Positions 9,116 through 17,714 of a stretch of 64,000 nucleotides of DNA are shown here, in pieces. Location of the stretch: positions 1 to 64,000 of the forward strand of contig JAHCKG010000023.1 in assembly GCA_026125895.1 (NCBI GenBank), in the 5' to 3' direction. This stretch comes from Pseudolabrys sp. (GTDB lineage Bacteria > Pseudomonadota > Alphaproteobacteria > Rhizobiales > Xanthobacteraceae). Position 1 is the first letter of the stretch, and the number at the start of each line of letters is the position of its first letter. A model generated the notes under the pieces. The model ran no database searches and had not been told where the DNA came from. It was given only the letters and a program-made list of their open reading frames with translations. The position numbers were made by a program, and so were the translations under genes.

Positions 9116-10138
9116 ATGTCTACTTTATTCCGGCGCGCCGCCATGGCGGCGGCCGCGTTCGTCGTCTCGACCGGCCTGATGGCCGGCGCGGCGCTCGCCC
9201 AATCCAAGGTCACGCTCGCCGTCGGCGGCGGTTCCTGCCTGTGCTACCTGCCGACCATGCTGGCCAAGCAGCTCGGCGAGTACGAGAAGGCCGGCGTCAA
9301 TGTCGAGGTCATCGATTTCAAGGGCGGCTCGGACGCGCTCAAGGCCGTGATCGGCGGCTCCGCCGACGTCGTCTCCGGCTATTTCGACCACTGCGTCAAC
9401 CTCGCCGCCAAGGGGCAGCACCTGCAGGCCTTCGTGGTCTATGACCGCTATCCGGGTCTGGCGCTGGTCGTGTCGCCGAAGCAGACCGACAGCATCAAGT
9501 CGGTGAAGGACCTTGCCAACAAGAAGGTCGGCGTGTCCGCGCCGGGCTCTTCGACCGACTTCTTCCTCAAATATCTGCTGAAGAAGGAAGGCGTCGATCC
9601 GAACTCGGTCGGCGTCATCGGCGTTGGCCTCGGCGCCACCGCCGTCGCCGCGATGGAGCAGGGCCAGATCGACGCGGCCGTCATGCTCGATCCGTCGGTC
9701 ACCGTGCTGCAGGGCCGCAACAAGGGCCTGCGAATCCTCAGCGACACCCGCACGCAGCACGACACGCTCCAGGTGTTCGGCGGCGAATATCCGGGCGGCG
9801 CGCTCTATACCCGCGCCGACTGGATCGCCAGCCACGAGAAGGAAGTGCAGGCGATGACCAACGCCATCCTGGCGACGCTGAAATGGATCCATTCGCACAC
9901 GCCCGAAGAGATCGCCGACAAGATGCCGCCGGAATACGTCGGCAAGGACAAGGCGGGCTACATCGCGGCGCTCAAGAACACGCTGCCGATGTATTCGGAG
10001 ACCGGCCGCATGGACCCGAAGGGCGCCGAGGCGGTGCTCGCGGTGTTCTCGCAAGGCTCGCCGGATGTCGCCAAGGCCAATATCGACGTGACCAAGACCT
10101 ACACCAACAAATACGTCGAAGCGGCCTCGAAGAAGTAA
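9116..10138 (+). CDS. NitT/TauT-type ABC transporter, periplasmic binding protein
   Basis: 340 residues. A signal peptide (about residues 1-28, ending GAALA/QS) precedes an NMT1/SsuA-like fold, with typical features such as the N-terminal SKVTLAVGGG strand and the hinge region KKVGVSAPGSSTDFFLKYLL. The start at 9116 is fixed by a perfect AGGAGG at 9104. Candidate ligands of the family are sulfonates, taurine, nitrate, thiamine precursors or aromatic acids; nothing in the sequence decides between them. A strong terminator follows. Confidence 0.92.
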   Translation: MSTLFRRAAMAAAAFVVSTGLMAGAALAQSKVTLAVGGGSCLCYLPTMLAKQLGEYEKAGVNVEVIDFKGGSDALKAVIGGSADVVSGYFDHCVNLAAKGQHLQAFVVYDRYPGLALVVSPKQTDSIKSVKDLANKKVGVSAPGSSTDFFLKYLLKKEGVDPNSVGVIGVGLGATAVAAMEQGQIDAAVMLDPSVTVLQGRNKGLRILSDTRTQHDTLQVFGGEYPGGALYTRADWIASHEKEVQAMTNAILATLKWIHSHTPEEIADKMPPEYVGKDKAGYIAALKNTLPMYSETGRMDPKGAEAVLAVFSQGSPDVAKANIDVTKTYTNKYVEAASKK

Positions 10139-10168
10139 CGTCGCGGCGACCAGCAAACAGGCATGTCA

Positions 10169-10200
10169 AAACGGCGGGGAACTTCCCCGCCGTTTCTGTT
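10169..10200 (+). terminator. Rho-independent terminator of the ABC transporter operon
   Basis: A 12-bp perfect stem (aaacggcgggga / tccccgccgttt) with loop act is followed by ctgtt. It lies 31 bases after the binding-protein stop and before pdxY. Confidence 0.85.
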
Positions 10201-10212
10201 ATTGTGGATCGT

Positions 10213-11097
10213 ATGAACCTCATCTCCATCCAGTCGCACGTCGTCTTCGGCCATGTCGGCAACTCGGCCGCGGTCTTTCCGCTGCAACGCATGGGCGTGG
10301 AAGTCTGGCCGATCCACACCGTGCAGTTCTCCAATCACACCGGCTACGGCGATTTCACCGGCGAGGTGTTCGGCGGCAAGCTGATCCGCGAGCTGATCGC
10401 GGGCCTCGAAAAACGCGGCGTGCTGCCGGAGTGCGACGGCATCCTGTCGGGCTACATGGGCAGCGCGGAGATCGCCGAGGCTATCCTCGAGGCGACCGCC
10501 ACCGTGCGGCGGGCCAATCCCTCGGCGCGCTATTGCTGCGATCCGGTGATCGGCGACATCGGCAAGGGCGTGTTCGTGCGCGAGGGCATTCCGGATTTCA
10601 TCAAGACCAAGGCGCTGCCGGCGGCCGACGTCGTCACGCCGAACCAGTTCGAGCTCGACTTCCTCACCGGCCGGCCTTCGAAGACCAAGGCCGAGGCGCT
10701 CGACGCGGTCAAGGCGCTGCACGATCTCGGGCCGCGCGCGGTGCTGGTGACGTCGCTGCACACCGACGAGACGCCGGAGGATGCGATCGACATGCTCGCC
10801 TCGGACGACACCGGCTGCTATTTGTTGCGCACGCCGCGGCTGCAGCTCGTCGCCAATGGCGCCGGCGATACGGTGGCGGCGCTGTTCCTGGCGCATTATC
10901 TGCGCGAGGGCGGCGCCAGGGCGGCGTTGTCGCGCGCCGGCAGCAGCATCTTCGGCATTCTGCAGAAGACGCTGGAAGCCGGCGCCAGCGAGATCCAGGT
11001 CGTGCTCGGGCAGGACGAGGTGGTCAAGCCGAGCCGGGAGTTCGAGGCCGAGCAGATCGTCGCGCCGCCGTTTGAGGAAACCGAAAGGCAGTTGTAA
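10213..11097 (+). CDS. pdxY: Pyridoxal kinase
   Basis: 294 residues (family about 287). ATP-dependent phosphorylation of pyridoxal in the vitamin B6 salvage pathway. Ribokinase fold: N-terminal ISIQSHVVFGHVGNSAAVFP, the substrate-loop region VQFSNHTGYG, CDPVIGD for Mg/ATP, VTPNQFELDFLTG and the catalytic anion hole NGAGDTVAALF. The ATG at 10213 is the first sensible start after the terminator; upstream in-frame sequence belongs to the previous gene in another frame. The stop TAA shares its last base with the ATG of the phzF-like gene. Confidence 0.95.
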   Translation: MNLISIQSHVVFGHVGNSAAVFPLQRMGVEVWPIHTVQFSNHTGYGDFTGEVFGGKLIRELIAGLEKRGVLPECDGILSGYMGSAEIAEAILEATATVRRANPSARYCCDPVIGDIGKGVFVREGIPDFIKTKALPAADVVTPNQFELDFLTGRPSKTKAEALDAVKALHDLGPRAVLVTSLHTDETPEDAIDMLASDDTGCYLLRTPRLQLVANGAGDTVAALFLAHYLREGGARAALSRAGSSIFGILQKTLEAGASEIQVVLGQDEVVKPSREFEAEQIVAPPFEETERQL

Positions 11098-11993
11098 TGC
11101 GCCGCCGTTTCATCACGCTCGACGTCTTCACCCGGAAGCGCTTTGCCGGCAATCCGCTCGGCATGGTGTTCGATTCCGAGGGTCTCGACACGCAGGCGAT
11201 GCAGACCATCGCCCGCGAGTTCAATTTTTCGGAGACCGTGTTCATCGCGCCCCCGCAGGATGGCGGCCACCGCGCGTCGATGCGCATCTTCACGCCGGGT
11301 TCGGAACTGCCGTTCGCCGGCCATCCGACGGTCGGCGCCGCGGTCGGGCTGGCGCGCGCCTCGGGCGGCGGCGAGCAGAGCTTCGTCATTGCCGAGAAGA
11401 TCGGGCCCGTCCCGTGCGACGTGCGCATGCACGATGCCGATTCAGGCTTTGCCGAATTCAAATTGCCGCAACTGCCGCAGGCGATCGGCGATCTACCGGA
11501 CGTCGCGACCCTGGCGGCGGGGCTTGGCCTCGAGCCGGCCGATATCGACACCGACGCATTCCCGCCGTCGCGCTGGTCGGCCGGCGTGCCGTTCGCCATC
11601 GTCGCGGTGCGCTCGCTCACGGCGGCCGCCAAGGCCAGGCCGAACGGCGAAGCGTTCACGCAGGCTTTCGGGCAGGGCGGGCCGGCCAAGGCCTATGTGG
11701 TGTGCGAGCAGGTCGCGGAGCCGGGACATCAGCTCCACGTCCGCATGTTCGCGCCCGGCATCGGCATTGCCGAGGACCCGGCGACCGGCGGCGCGCTGGC
11801 TGCCTTTTCCGGACTCTACGTCGCGCACAAGCGGCCAGCCGATGGCGTGCACAGATTGGCGCTCGAGCAGGGCTACGAGATGGGCCGGCCGAGCCTGCTG
11901 CACCTGACGCTCGACGTCGAAGGCGGCAGGCTGCGCGAGGCCGCGATCGGCGGCGACGCCGTCGTCGTCACCGAAGGCGTCATCGAAGCATGA
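11097..11993 (+). CDS. PhzF-family epimerase/isomerase
   Basis: 298 residues, a pseudo-symmetric PhzF/DAP-epimerase fold. The N-terminal half carries the conserved acid in EFNFSETVFI and the motif TPGSELPFAGHPTVGAA; the C-terminal half has AEDPATGGALAAFSG. Family members isomerise diverse acids and most have no known substrate, so phenazine synthesis must not be assumed. Translationally coupled to pdxY upstream (TAATG) and to the Nudix gene downstream (ATGA). Confidence 0.9.
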   Translation: MRRRFITLDVFTRKRFAGNPLGMVFDSEGLDTQAMQTIAREFNFSETVFIAPPQDGGHRASMRIFTPGSELPFAGHPTVGAAVGLARASGGGEQSFVIAEKIGPVPCDVRMHDADSGFAEFKLPQLPQAIGDLPDVATLAAGLGLEPADIDTDAFPPSRWSAGVPFAIVAVRSLTAAAKARPNGEAFTQAFGQGGPAKAYVVCEQVAEPGHQLHVRMFAPGIGIAEDPATGGALAAFSGLYVAHKRPADGVHRLALEQGYEMGRPSLLHLTLDVEGGRLREAAIGGDAVVVTEGVIEA

Positions 11994-12703
11994 CGATATC
12001 CGGCCGCGCCGAAGTCGTTCACGTCGATCGGCTCGAACTCGACTACGAGCCGAAGCCGTGGGCGTTTGCCGACGCCAATCGCCGGCAGATCGACGCGGTT
12101 TTCGCCGAAGCGCAGACCAGGAAGCCGGCGCTGTTCAACGGCCGGGTGCTGACCATGCACCGCTGCGCCATCGCCAACGGCGTCATGAGCGGCGGCTTCT
12201 TCGACACCGACTATGCCAGCTTCACCTACTGGATCGCCTCCGGGCGTCCGGAGGCGGCGGGTGTCTACGACTGTTTCGGTGCGGCGGCGGTCATGTCGGC
12301 CGACGGCGCCTTCCTGCTCGGCGAGATGGCGGCTCATACATTCAACGCCGGCCAGATCTATTTCCCGTGCGGCACGCCGGACCGCAGCGACCTGACGGGC
12401 AACACCGTCGATTTCGATTTCAGCGTGCGCCGCGAGCTCAAGGAGGAGACCGGGCTCGATCCGGCTGACCTCACCGACGAGCCGGGTTGGACCGTGGTCA
12501 TGGACAGCGAGGTGATATGCGCCATCAAGGTGATGCGTTCGACCATCGACGCGACGCCGCTGCGCGCGCAACTTCTTCAGCATCTCGCCCGTGAGCGACA
12601 GCCGGAACTGGCCGACATCAAGATCGTTCGCGGCACCCGCGATTTCCATCCGAAGATGCGGTCTTTCGCCCGCACCTTTCTCGCCGCGCGTTTTGCCGGC
12701 TGA
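11990..12703 (+). CDS. Nudix-hydrolase-like protein
   Basis: 237 residues. A central Nudix-like box reads RRELKEETGLDP, and the preceding segment (IYFPCGTPDRSDLTGN) occupies the position of the strand-loop before it; the canonical first Gly-x5-Glu is weak, so hydrolase activity is not certain. N-terminal ~70 residues look specific to a subgroup of alphaproteobacterial proteins. The ATG overlaps the phzF stop (ATGA) and the PPK2 gene follows after 17 bases, suggesting one transcript pdxY-phzF-nudix-ppk2. Confidence 0.78.
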   Translation: MTISGRAEVVHVDRLELDYEPKPWAFADANRRQIDAVFAEAQTRKPALFNGRVLTMHRCAIANGVMSGGFFDTDYASFTYWIASGRPEAAGVYDCFGAAAVMSADGAFLLGEMAAHTFNAGQIYFPCGTPDRSDLTGNTVDFDFSVRRELKEETGLDPADLTDEPGWTVVMDSEVICAIKVMRSTIDATPLRAQLLQHLARERQPELADIKIVRGTRDFHPKMRSFARTFLAARFAG

Positions 12704-12720
12704 AACGACATGAGGCAGCG

Positions 12721-13602
12721 ATGAAGCTCGATCAGATCGCCAAGCGTTTCCGCATCGACAAGCCCGACACCTTCAAGCTCGCCGATCACGATCCGGGCGA
12801 CACCGCCGGCCTGACGATCGACAAGGGCGACGCCAAGGATCTCCTGAAGGAAGGCATCGACAAGCTCTCCGACCTCCAGGAGAAGCTCTATGCCGACAAC
12901 CGTTGGTCCGTGCTGATCGTCTTGCAGGCGATGGACGCCGCCGGCAAGGACAGCCTGATCGAGCACGTCATGAGCGGGGTCAATCCGCAGGGCGTGCAGG
13001 TGTTCTCCTTCAAGGAGCCGAGCAAGGAAGAGCTCGACCACACTTTCTTGTGGCGCATCGCCCAGCGCGCGCCGGAGCGCGGCCGCATTGGCATCTTCAA
13101 CCGTTCGCACTACGAGGAAGTGCTGGTGGTGCGCGTGCACCCGGAATATCTCAAGGCGCAGCGCCTGCCGGACACTGCGAACGGCAAGGATATCTGGCAC
13201 CAGCGCTTCGACGACATTCGCGGCTTCGAGAAACATCTGGCGCGCAACGGCACGCTGATCCTCAAGTTCTTCCTCAACGTGTCGCGCGACGAACAGCGCA
13301 AGCGCTTCCTCGATCGCATCGACGAGCCGGCCAAGCGCTGGAAGTTCTCGATGGGCGATGTCAAGGAACGCGCGCTGTGGCCGAAATATATGGAGGCCTA
13401 TGAGGACATGATCCGCGAGACGTCGACGCCGGAGGCGCCGTGGTATGTCATTCCCGCGGACCACAAGTGGTTCTCGCGTCTGGTCGTGTCCGCCGCCATC
13501 GTCGATGCCATCGAGAACCTCAAGCTTGAATTCCCCAGGATCGAGGGCGCGGCGCTCGAGGAACTGGAAAAAGCCAAGGCGGCGCTGAAAGCGGAGAAGT
13601 AG
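12721..13602 (+). CDS. PPK2-family polyphosphate kinase
   Basis: 293 residues. Transfers phosphate between polyphosphate and nucleoside mono- or diphosphates. Walker A DAAGKDS at residues 72-78, the lid/basic region (HVMSGVNPQGVQVFSFKEPS), and Walker B in IGIFNRSHYEEVLVVRVH near residues 123-140. Size and the N-terminal extension (KRFRIDKPDTFKLADHDP) fit the single-domain class III-like, polyphosphate:nucleotide phosphotransferase type. Whether it acts on AMP, ADP or both cannot be read. Ends just before an intergenic palindromic repeat. Confidence 0.92.
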   Translation: MKLDQIAKRFRIDKPDTFKLADHDPGDTAGLTIDKGDAKDLLKEGIDKLSDLQEKLYADNRWSVLIVLQAMDAAGKDSLIEHVMSGVNPQGVQVFSFKEPSKEELDHTFLWRIAQRAPERGRIGIFNRSHYEEVLVVRVHPEYLKAQRLPDTANGKDIWHQRFDDIRGFEKHLARNGTLILKFFLNVSRDEQRKRFLDRIDEPAKRWKFSMGDVKERALWPKYMEAYEDMIRETSTPEAPWYVIPADHKWFSRLVVSAAIVDAIENLKLEFPRIEGAALEELEKAKAALKAEK

Positions 13603-13608
13603 CGCGTC

Positions 13609-13712
13609 GTCATTCCGGGGCGCTCGCGCCAGCGAGCGGACCCGGAATCCGGTGGCGGGCTCGGCGCGAGTTTCGGGATTCCGGGTCCGCGCTGCGCGCG
13701 TCCCGGAATGAC
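13609..13712. repeat. Palindromic intergenic repeat between convergent genes
   Basis: The element is bounded by gtcattccgggg and its near-complement cccggaatgac, with an inner pair cggacccggaatccgg / cgggattccgggtccgcg. The whole ~104 bases can form a long imperfect hairpin. It lies between two converging genes, so it can act as a bidirectional terminator. Same architecture as the repeat near 1.7 kb but a different core. Confidence 0.6.
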
Positions 13713-13717
13713 CGAAC

Positions 13718-14428
13718 TCACCAAACGCCCGGCACCAGCCGGTAGCGCACCTTGTCGCAATAGGCGGTGTAGCCGGACAGGTCGCGCTTGAGCACGCGCT
13801 CCTCGTCGAGCAAACGCCAGGCGAACACGGCCGCCAGCGGAATGACCAGCAGCAGCGCCCAATATGAGCCGAGGGCGAGCGGCGTCAGGCCGAACATCAG
13901 CAGCGCGCCGGAATACATCGGATGGCGCACATAGGCGTAAGGCCCGGTGCTGATCACGGGCTGATCGGCGCCGGTCGTGATGGTGGCCGCCGCGTAGCTG
14001 TTCACCGACAGGACGTAACAAACCAGGACATAGGACAGCATCACGGCAATGTCGGCGGCGATGACCAGCCATGCAGGGACGTGCGACCAGCCGAACAGAT
14101 GATCGAGACCGGGCAGGGCGAACAGCAGCACCACGCAGACCGAGGCGGCGGACATGATGAGCTTCTGGCTCTTTTCGGTCTCCGCCGTGGGGCCGACGGC
14201 GAGGCGCCGCTCGACCAGCGCCGGCTCGGTTTTGAGGAAATACAGCGAGCCGCCGATGGTGAAGGCCGCAAACAGCGCCCAATAGAGCCAGCCCTGCCAG
14301 TAGGTCAGGCTCAGCGATGGCAGCATGATGATGACGGCCAACGCGACGATGAATTTTGCCGAGCTTTCCAGCGTACGGCGCCGGAGCTCGGGGCTGGCTT
14401 GCGGGGAAGGGGTCATGGCAAGGGGCAT
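13718..14428 (-). CDS. Isoprenylcysteine carboxyl methyltransferase-like membrane protein
   Basis: About 236 residues with five or six hydrophobic segments. The C-terminal half carries the ICMT/PEMT-type cofactor signature GPYAYVRHPMYSG and, near the end, DEERVLKRDLSGYTAYCDKVRYRL (given in parts: DEERVL, then YCDKVRYRLVPGVW). Bacterial members methylate lipids or small molecules, or have no known substrate. The start is uncertain: ATGs at 14455, 14428 and 14416 are in frame and none has a strong ribosome site. Confidence 0.8.
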   Translation of the reverse strand: MPLAMTPSPQASPELRRRTLESSAKFIVALAVIIMLPSLSLTYWQGWLYWALFAAFTIGGSLYFLKTEPALVERRLAVGPTAETEKSQKLIMSAASVCVVLLFALPGLDHLFGWSHVPAWLVIAADIAVMLSYVLVCYVLSVNSYAAATITTGADQPVISTGPYAYVRHPMYSGALLMFGLTPLALGSYWALLLVIPLAAVFAWRLLDEERVLKRDLSGYTAYCDKVRYRLVPGVW

Positions 14429-14694
14429 GGGCGTCTTGTTCGATCCAGAACGCACGGGACGGGCTTCGGGTTGGCCCCGGCCCGCGGCGGGCAGCTATTC
14501 CGTATTAGAAGGGCGCCCGGCCTCAAAGCCGGGAAACAACAGCCCAAGGAGCTGCCTTAGGTGGCAAACGCATCAACTAGGCTGTGTACTCATTACACCG
14601 CTGGCCCCAGCCAGGAGCGGCGAGAAAGCGGACGTCTGCTGAGGTCGCCGAAGGGCCAACAGCGGAAGTCCGGATTCGTGCGCGGGGGCGAGGC

Positions 14695-14997
14695 CTACCT
14701 ATCAATGGGCGAGAATGTGCGCACGACCTCATACATGCCCGGCTCAAATTTCGCGATCGTGAGCGCTTCTTGGAGAAAGGGTAGCGGTCCAGGATCCTGG
14801 CGCATGGCCTCATAGTCTTCCGCGCTGCGCCACTGCGCATACATGGTCACCTTCGTGCCGTCGAGGCTCCGATGAAGGGTCGAGGAAACAAAGCCAGGTG
14901 CCCGGCTGACGAATTCATCGGTCGCGCGCGAAAGCAAATCGAGGAGCCGGTCCTGGTTGGCTGGATCTACCGTGAAGACATTTATTAGGCTGATCAT
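14695..14997 (-). CDS. Antibiotic-biosynthesis-monooxygenase (ABM) domain protein
   Basis: 100 residues, a single ABM ferredoxin-like barrel: ISLINVFTVDPANQDRLLDLL, split by the first helix, then APGFVSSTLHRSLDGTKV and the closing YAQWRSAEDYEAM. ABM proteins act as small cofactor-less oxygenases or are uncharacterised. The start at 14997 is supported by AGAGAGGA upstream on the minus strand; the in-frame extension to 15072 lies upstream of that ribosome site. Confidence 0.85.
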   Translation of the reverse strand: MISLINVFTVDPANQDRLLDLLSRATDEFVSRAPGFVSSTLHRSLDGTKVTMYAQWRSAEDYEAMRQDPGPLPFLQEALTIAKFEPGMYEVVRTFSPIDR

Positions 14998-15168
14998 ACG
15001 GTTCGGTCCTCTCTCTTGTTGCCTGATGCCTTGCCTATCACGAAGGGGGAGTTCCAATAGGACCGTCACCATTTCAGCCTCGCGCCGGATCGACCGCCCG
15101 AGGTCGTCGCTGGACGCAAATGACGCCCCTGAGAGAACCCTATCAAACCAAAGGTAGGCCGCACCGGG

Positions 15169-15597
15169 TCAAGGCCATTGATGCCCGTTGCGGGTCATAG
15201 CCATCTCGGCTGCTTTGGCGGCGCGGGCGGCGGCGAGAGCGGACCATCCAGTGAAAATCAGCGAGAGAGCGACTCCAATAAGGCCACCGATCCCGATTCG
15301 GGTTTGCCATTTAGCCCAGTCGACCGCGTCCTCAGCGGCTTGCGCCATCCGGACCTGCTGACACAGGTCATCCTCCTCTCGACCCTTAGCGGGGTCACAA
15401 CTGCGCTTGTAATTTCCGCTATCGGCTTTCTGCTCGGATTGTTGGGCAATTGGCGGCGGCAGTGGCTCGGGGGTCTATTGCTTCTGCTCGGACTGTGCGG
15501 CTTGGGCGGCACTATCGCTCTGTGCTTTGCATGGCCCTAGCGCCAGGACTAAGCATCCTCCAAGCGCAATGAAGTGCACCCAATCGCGTTTAAACAT
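15169..15597 (-). pseudogene. Small membrane-protein gene interrupted by an in-frame amber codon
   Basis: Reading the minus strand from ATG 15597, a signal-peptide-like start (MFKRDWVHFIALGGCLVLAL) is followed by a Gln/Ser/Ala-rich stretch and then TAG at 15475-15477. The same frame stays open for 101 more codons to TGA at 15169-15171. That second part contains a Cys-containing cytoplasmic or periplasmic segment (CDPAKGREEDDLCQQVRMA), a tryptophan-rich helix and one clear membrane span (IGIGGLIGVALSLIFTGW) followed by an Ala-rich coil. This is the layout of a common rhizobial accessory protein (Cys-pair, then DLC/E..RMA.AAE, then one TM). Either a single nonsense mutation killed the gene or the TAG is read through. 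The overlapping plus-strand frame 15178-15540 is a shadow. Confidence 0.6.
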
Positions 15598-15841
15598 TGG
15601 AGGAAGAACGCCCCTGAAAATCCGCCCCGGCGATCTTATTGGAGAGGTTGCGTTCTGTCTCGGGTACACCTGCAGGGTCCGGCCAACGGCGTCCGCCGAG
15701 ATCAGGCAGCAATGCTGACCTAAACCGCCGCTTGCAGCGGCGGCCCGCAATCGGCTAGAAACCCCCGTATCCGGTGGCGCTTAACGCAGGCTTTACCGGA
15801 ATCCGCGACCGTCAGGGTCGCATTTGAGGGTACTTGAGCCA
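15598..15841. other. Intergenic region upstream of the leuA leader
   Basis: No gene seen. The only clear structure is a perfect 8-bp hairpin, ccgccgct-tgc-agcggcgg, at 15725-15743. The leuA promoter must lie here or just downstream, but I could not find a convincing -35/-10 pair. Confidence 0.4.
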
Positions 15842-15958
15842 ATGCCGACGCGGCAGACCATCTGCGCGATCGACCCGGTGGCCGCCAAGCCGATTGGCAA
15901 GGCCCGGCCGGCGGCTACCCTCATTCTGGGCACGCTCCTTCTCCTTACCCGCCCCTGA
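15842..15958 (+). CDS. Leucine-rich leader peptide upstream of leuA (predicted attenuator peptide)
   Basis: A 38-codon frame from ATG 15842 to TGA 15956-15958, too short for ordinary gene calling. Its end reads ATLILGTLLLLTRP-stop: six Leu codons within ten codons (ctc, ctg, ctc, ctt, ctc, ctt), just before the stop and 113 bases upstream of leuA. The stop codon sits in the loop of a gccc-ctga-gggc hairpin (15951-15962), and further GC-rich segments that could pair alternatively (ctgggc repeats, gcccgg) surround it. Leu-codon runs ahead of leu genes are the classical signature of ribosome-mediated attenuation; that mechanism is inferred. No strong T-run terminator was identified. Confidence 0.6.
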   Translation: MPTRQTICAIDPVAAKPIGKARPAATLILGTLLLLTRP

Positions 15959-16071
15959 GGGCCGGCTGGGCATTGCGCCTGGGCACTCGGGGGACGGCGG
16001 TTCGATGAGCAAACCCCAATAGAGCGCCAACCGACCAGACCGGCGCCAGGATTTTGAGAAGGACAATTCCA

Positions 16072-17649
16072 ATGACGACCCAGACCCCGTCCGAGCAGGA
16101 CCGCGTCGTAATCTTCGATACCACCTTGCGCGACGGCGAGCAGTGCCCCGGCGCCACCATGACCCACGAGGAAAAGCTCGAGGTCGCCGAACTCCTGGAC
16201 ACCATGGGCGTCGATATCATCGAGGCCGGCTTTCCGATCGCCTCGGAAGGCGACTTCGCCGCCGTCAACGAGATCGCCAAGCGCGCCAAGAACGCGGTGA
16301 TCTGCGGTCTCTCCCGCGCCGCGCCGAAGGACATCGACCGCTGCGCCGAGGCCATCAAGCCGGCCAGGCGCAACCGCATCCATACCTTCCTGTCCACCTC
16401 GCCGGTGCACATGAAGTACAAGCTGCAGAAGGAGCCGCACGAAGTCTACGAGATGGTGATCGCGCAGGTGACGCGCGCGAGGAGCCATACCGACGACGTC
16501 GAGTGGTCGAGCGAGGACGGCACCCGCACCGAGATCGACTTCCTGTGCCGCTGCGTCGAGGCCGCGATCAAGGCCGGCGCCACGACCATCAACATCCCGG
16601 ACACCGTCGGCTACACCACGCCGGAAGAATACATGCGGCTGTTCGAGACGGTGCGCCAGCGCGTGCCGAATTCGGACAAGGCGGTGTTCTCGACGCACTG
16701 CCATAACGATCTCGGCATGGCGGTCGCCAATTCGCTGGCCGGCGTGCGCGGCGGCGCGCGGCAGATCGAATGCACCATCAACGGCATCGGCGAACGCGCC
16801 GGCAATGCCGCGCTCGAAGAGATCGTGATGGCGATCAAGACGCGCAACGACGTGTTTCCGTACACGACCGGCATCGACGCCACGATGCTGACGCGCGCCT
16901 CCAAGCTGGTCGCGGCGGCGACCTCGTTCCCGGTGCAGTACAACAAGGCGATCGTCGGCCGAAACGCCTTCGCGCATGAGAGCGGCATCCACCAGGACGG
17001 CATGCTCAAGAACGCGCAGACCTACGAGATCATGACGCCGGAGTCGGTCGGCGTGAAGCAGACCTCGCTGGTGATGGGCAAGCACTCCGGCCGTCACGCC
17101 TTCCAGCACAAGCTGGCGGAGCTGGGCTATCATCTCTCCGACAACCAGTTGCAGGATGCCTTCGTCCGCTTCAAGGCGCTCGCCGACCGCAAGAAGCAGA
17201 TCTACGACGAGGACATCGAGGCTTTGGTGGACGAGGAAATCGCGACCGCGCATGACCGCGTCAAGATCGTGTCCCTGACGGTGATCGCCGGCACCATGGG
17301 GCCGCAGACCGCGACGCTGACCGTCGATATCGACGGCAAGCACGTCACCCATCAGTCGTCCGGCAACGGTCCGGTGGATGCGATCTTCAACGCCATCCAG
17401 GCGATCGTGCCGCACGAGGCCAAGCTCGACCTCTATCAGGTGCACGCCGTGACCGAGGGCACCGACGCGCAGGCGGAAGTCTCGGTGCGGCTGTCGGCGG
17501 AAGGGCGCTCCTTTACCGCCAAGGGCGCCGACCCGGATACGCTGGTCGCCTCGGCCAAGGCCTATCTCGGCGCGCTCAACAAGATGACGAGCCGCAGCGG
17601 CAAGATGTCGGGCATCGAAAAGCGCATCCACGCCAACGACGCCGGCTGA
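16072..17649 (+). CDS. leuA: 2-Isopropylmalate synthase
   Basis: 525 residues. Condenses acetyl-CoA with 2-oxoisovalerate, the committed step of leucine synthesis. TIM-barrel: FDTTLRDGEQCPGATM near residue 15 (metal-binding Asp, catalytic Arg), STHCHNDLGMAVANSLAG (HxH metal ligands, near residue 205), and NGIGERAGNAALEE. The subdomains include GRNAFAHESGIHQDGMLKN (in two parts: GRNAFAHESGIHQ, DGMLKN) and the C-terminal LeuA allosteric domain from about residue 395, which mediates leucine feedback. The ATG at 16072 has AGAAGGA upstream; an in-frame ATG at 16054 lies before that site. Preceded by the Leu-rich leader. Confidence 0.96.
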   Translation: MTTQTPSEQDRVVIFDTTLRDGEQCPGATMTHEEKLEVAELLDTMGVDIIEAGFPIASEGDFAAVNEIAKRAKNAVICGLSRAAPKDIDRCAEAIKPARRNRIHTFLSTSPVHMKYKLQKEPHEVYEMVIAQVTRARSHTDDVEWSSEDGTRTEIDFLCRCVEAAIKAGATTINIPDTVGYTTPEEYMRLFETVRQRVPNSDKAVFSTHCHNDLGMAVANSLAGVRGGARQIECTINGIGERAGNAALEEIVMAIKTRNDVFPYTTGIDATMLTRASKLVAAATSFPVQYNKAIVGRNAFAHESGIHQDGMLKNAQTYEIMTPESVGVKQTSLVMGKHSGRHAFQHKLAELGYHLSDNQLQDAFVRFKALADRKKQIYDEDIEALVDEEIATAHDRVKIVSLTVIAGTMGPQTATLTVDIDGKHVTHQSSGNGPVDAIFNAIQAIVPHEAKLDLYQVHAVTEGTDAQAEVSVRLSAEGRSFTAKGADPDTLVASAKAYLGALNKMTSRSGKMSGIEKRIHANDAG

Positions 17650-17676
17650 TCGGGCCGGCGGTTCCATCTGCGCATT

Positions 17677-17714
17677 GCGCCGCGTCCGGTCCCGGGCGCG
17701 GCGCTTTGCTTTTA
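17677..17714 (+). terminator. Rho-independent terminator after leuA
   Basis: An 8-bp GC stem (gcgccgcg / cgcggcgc, 17677-17704) with a 12-base loop is followed by tttgctttta. It separates leuA from the TRAP transporter genes. Confidence 0.75.

Noticed and set aside
14456-14694. Gap between the ICMT-like and ABM genes, with a possible relic
   Set aside because: A stretch near 14620-14690 (complement reads cttccgctgttggccc and gacgtccgc) resembles a degenerate rhizobial repeat, but it is too decayed to call without a search.
15178-15540. A plus-strand 120-codon frame with a hydrophobic stretch
   Set aside because: It overlaps the amber-split minus-strand gene, whose residues look like a real protein family; the plus frame has no recognisable domain or ribosome site.
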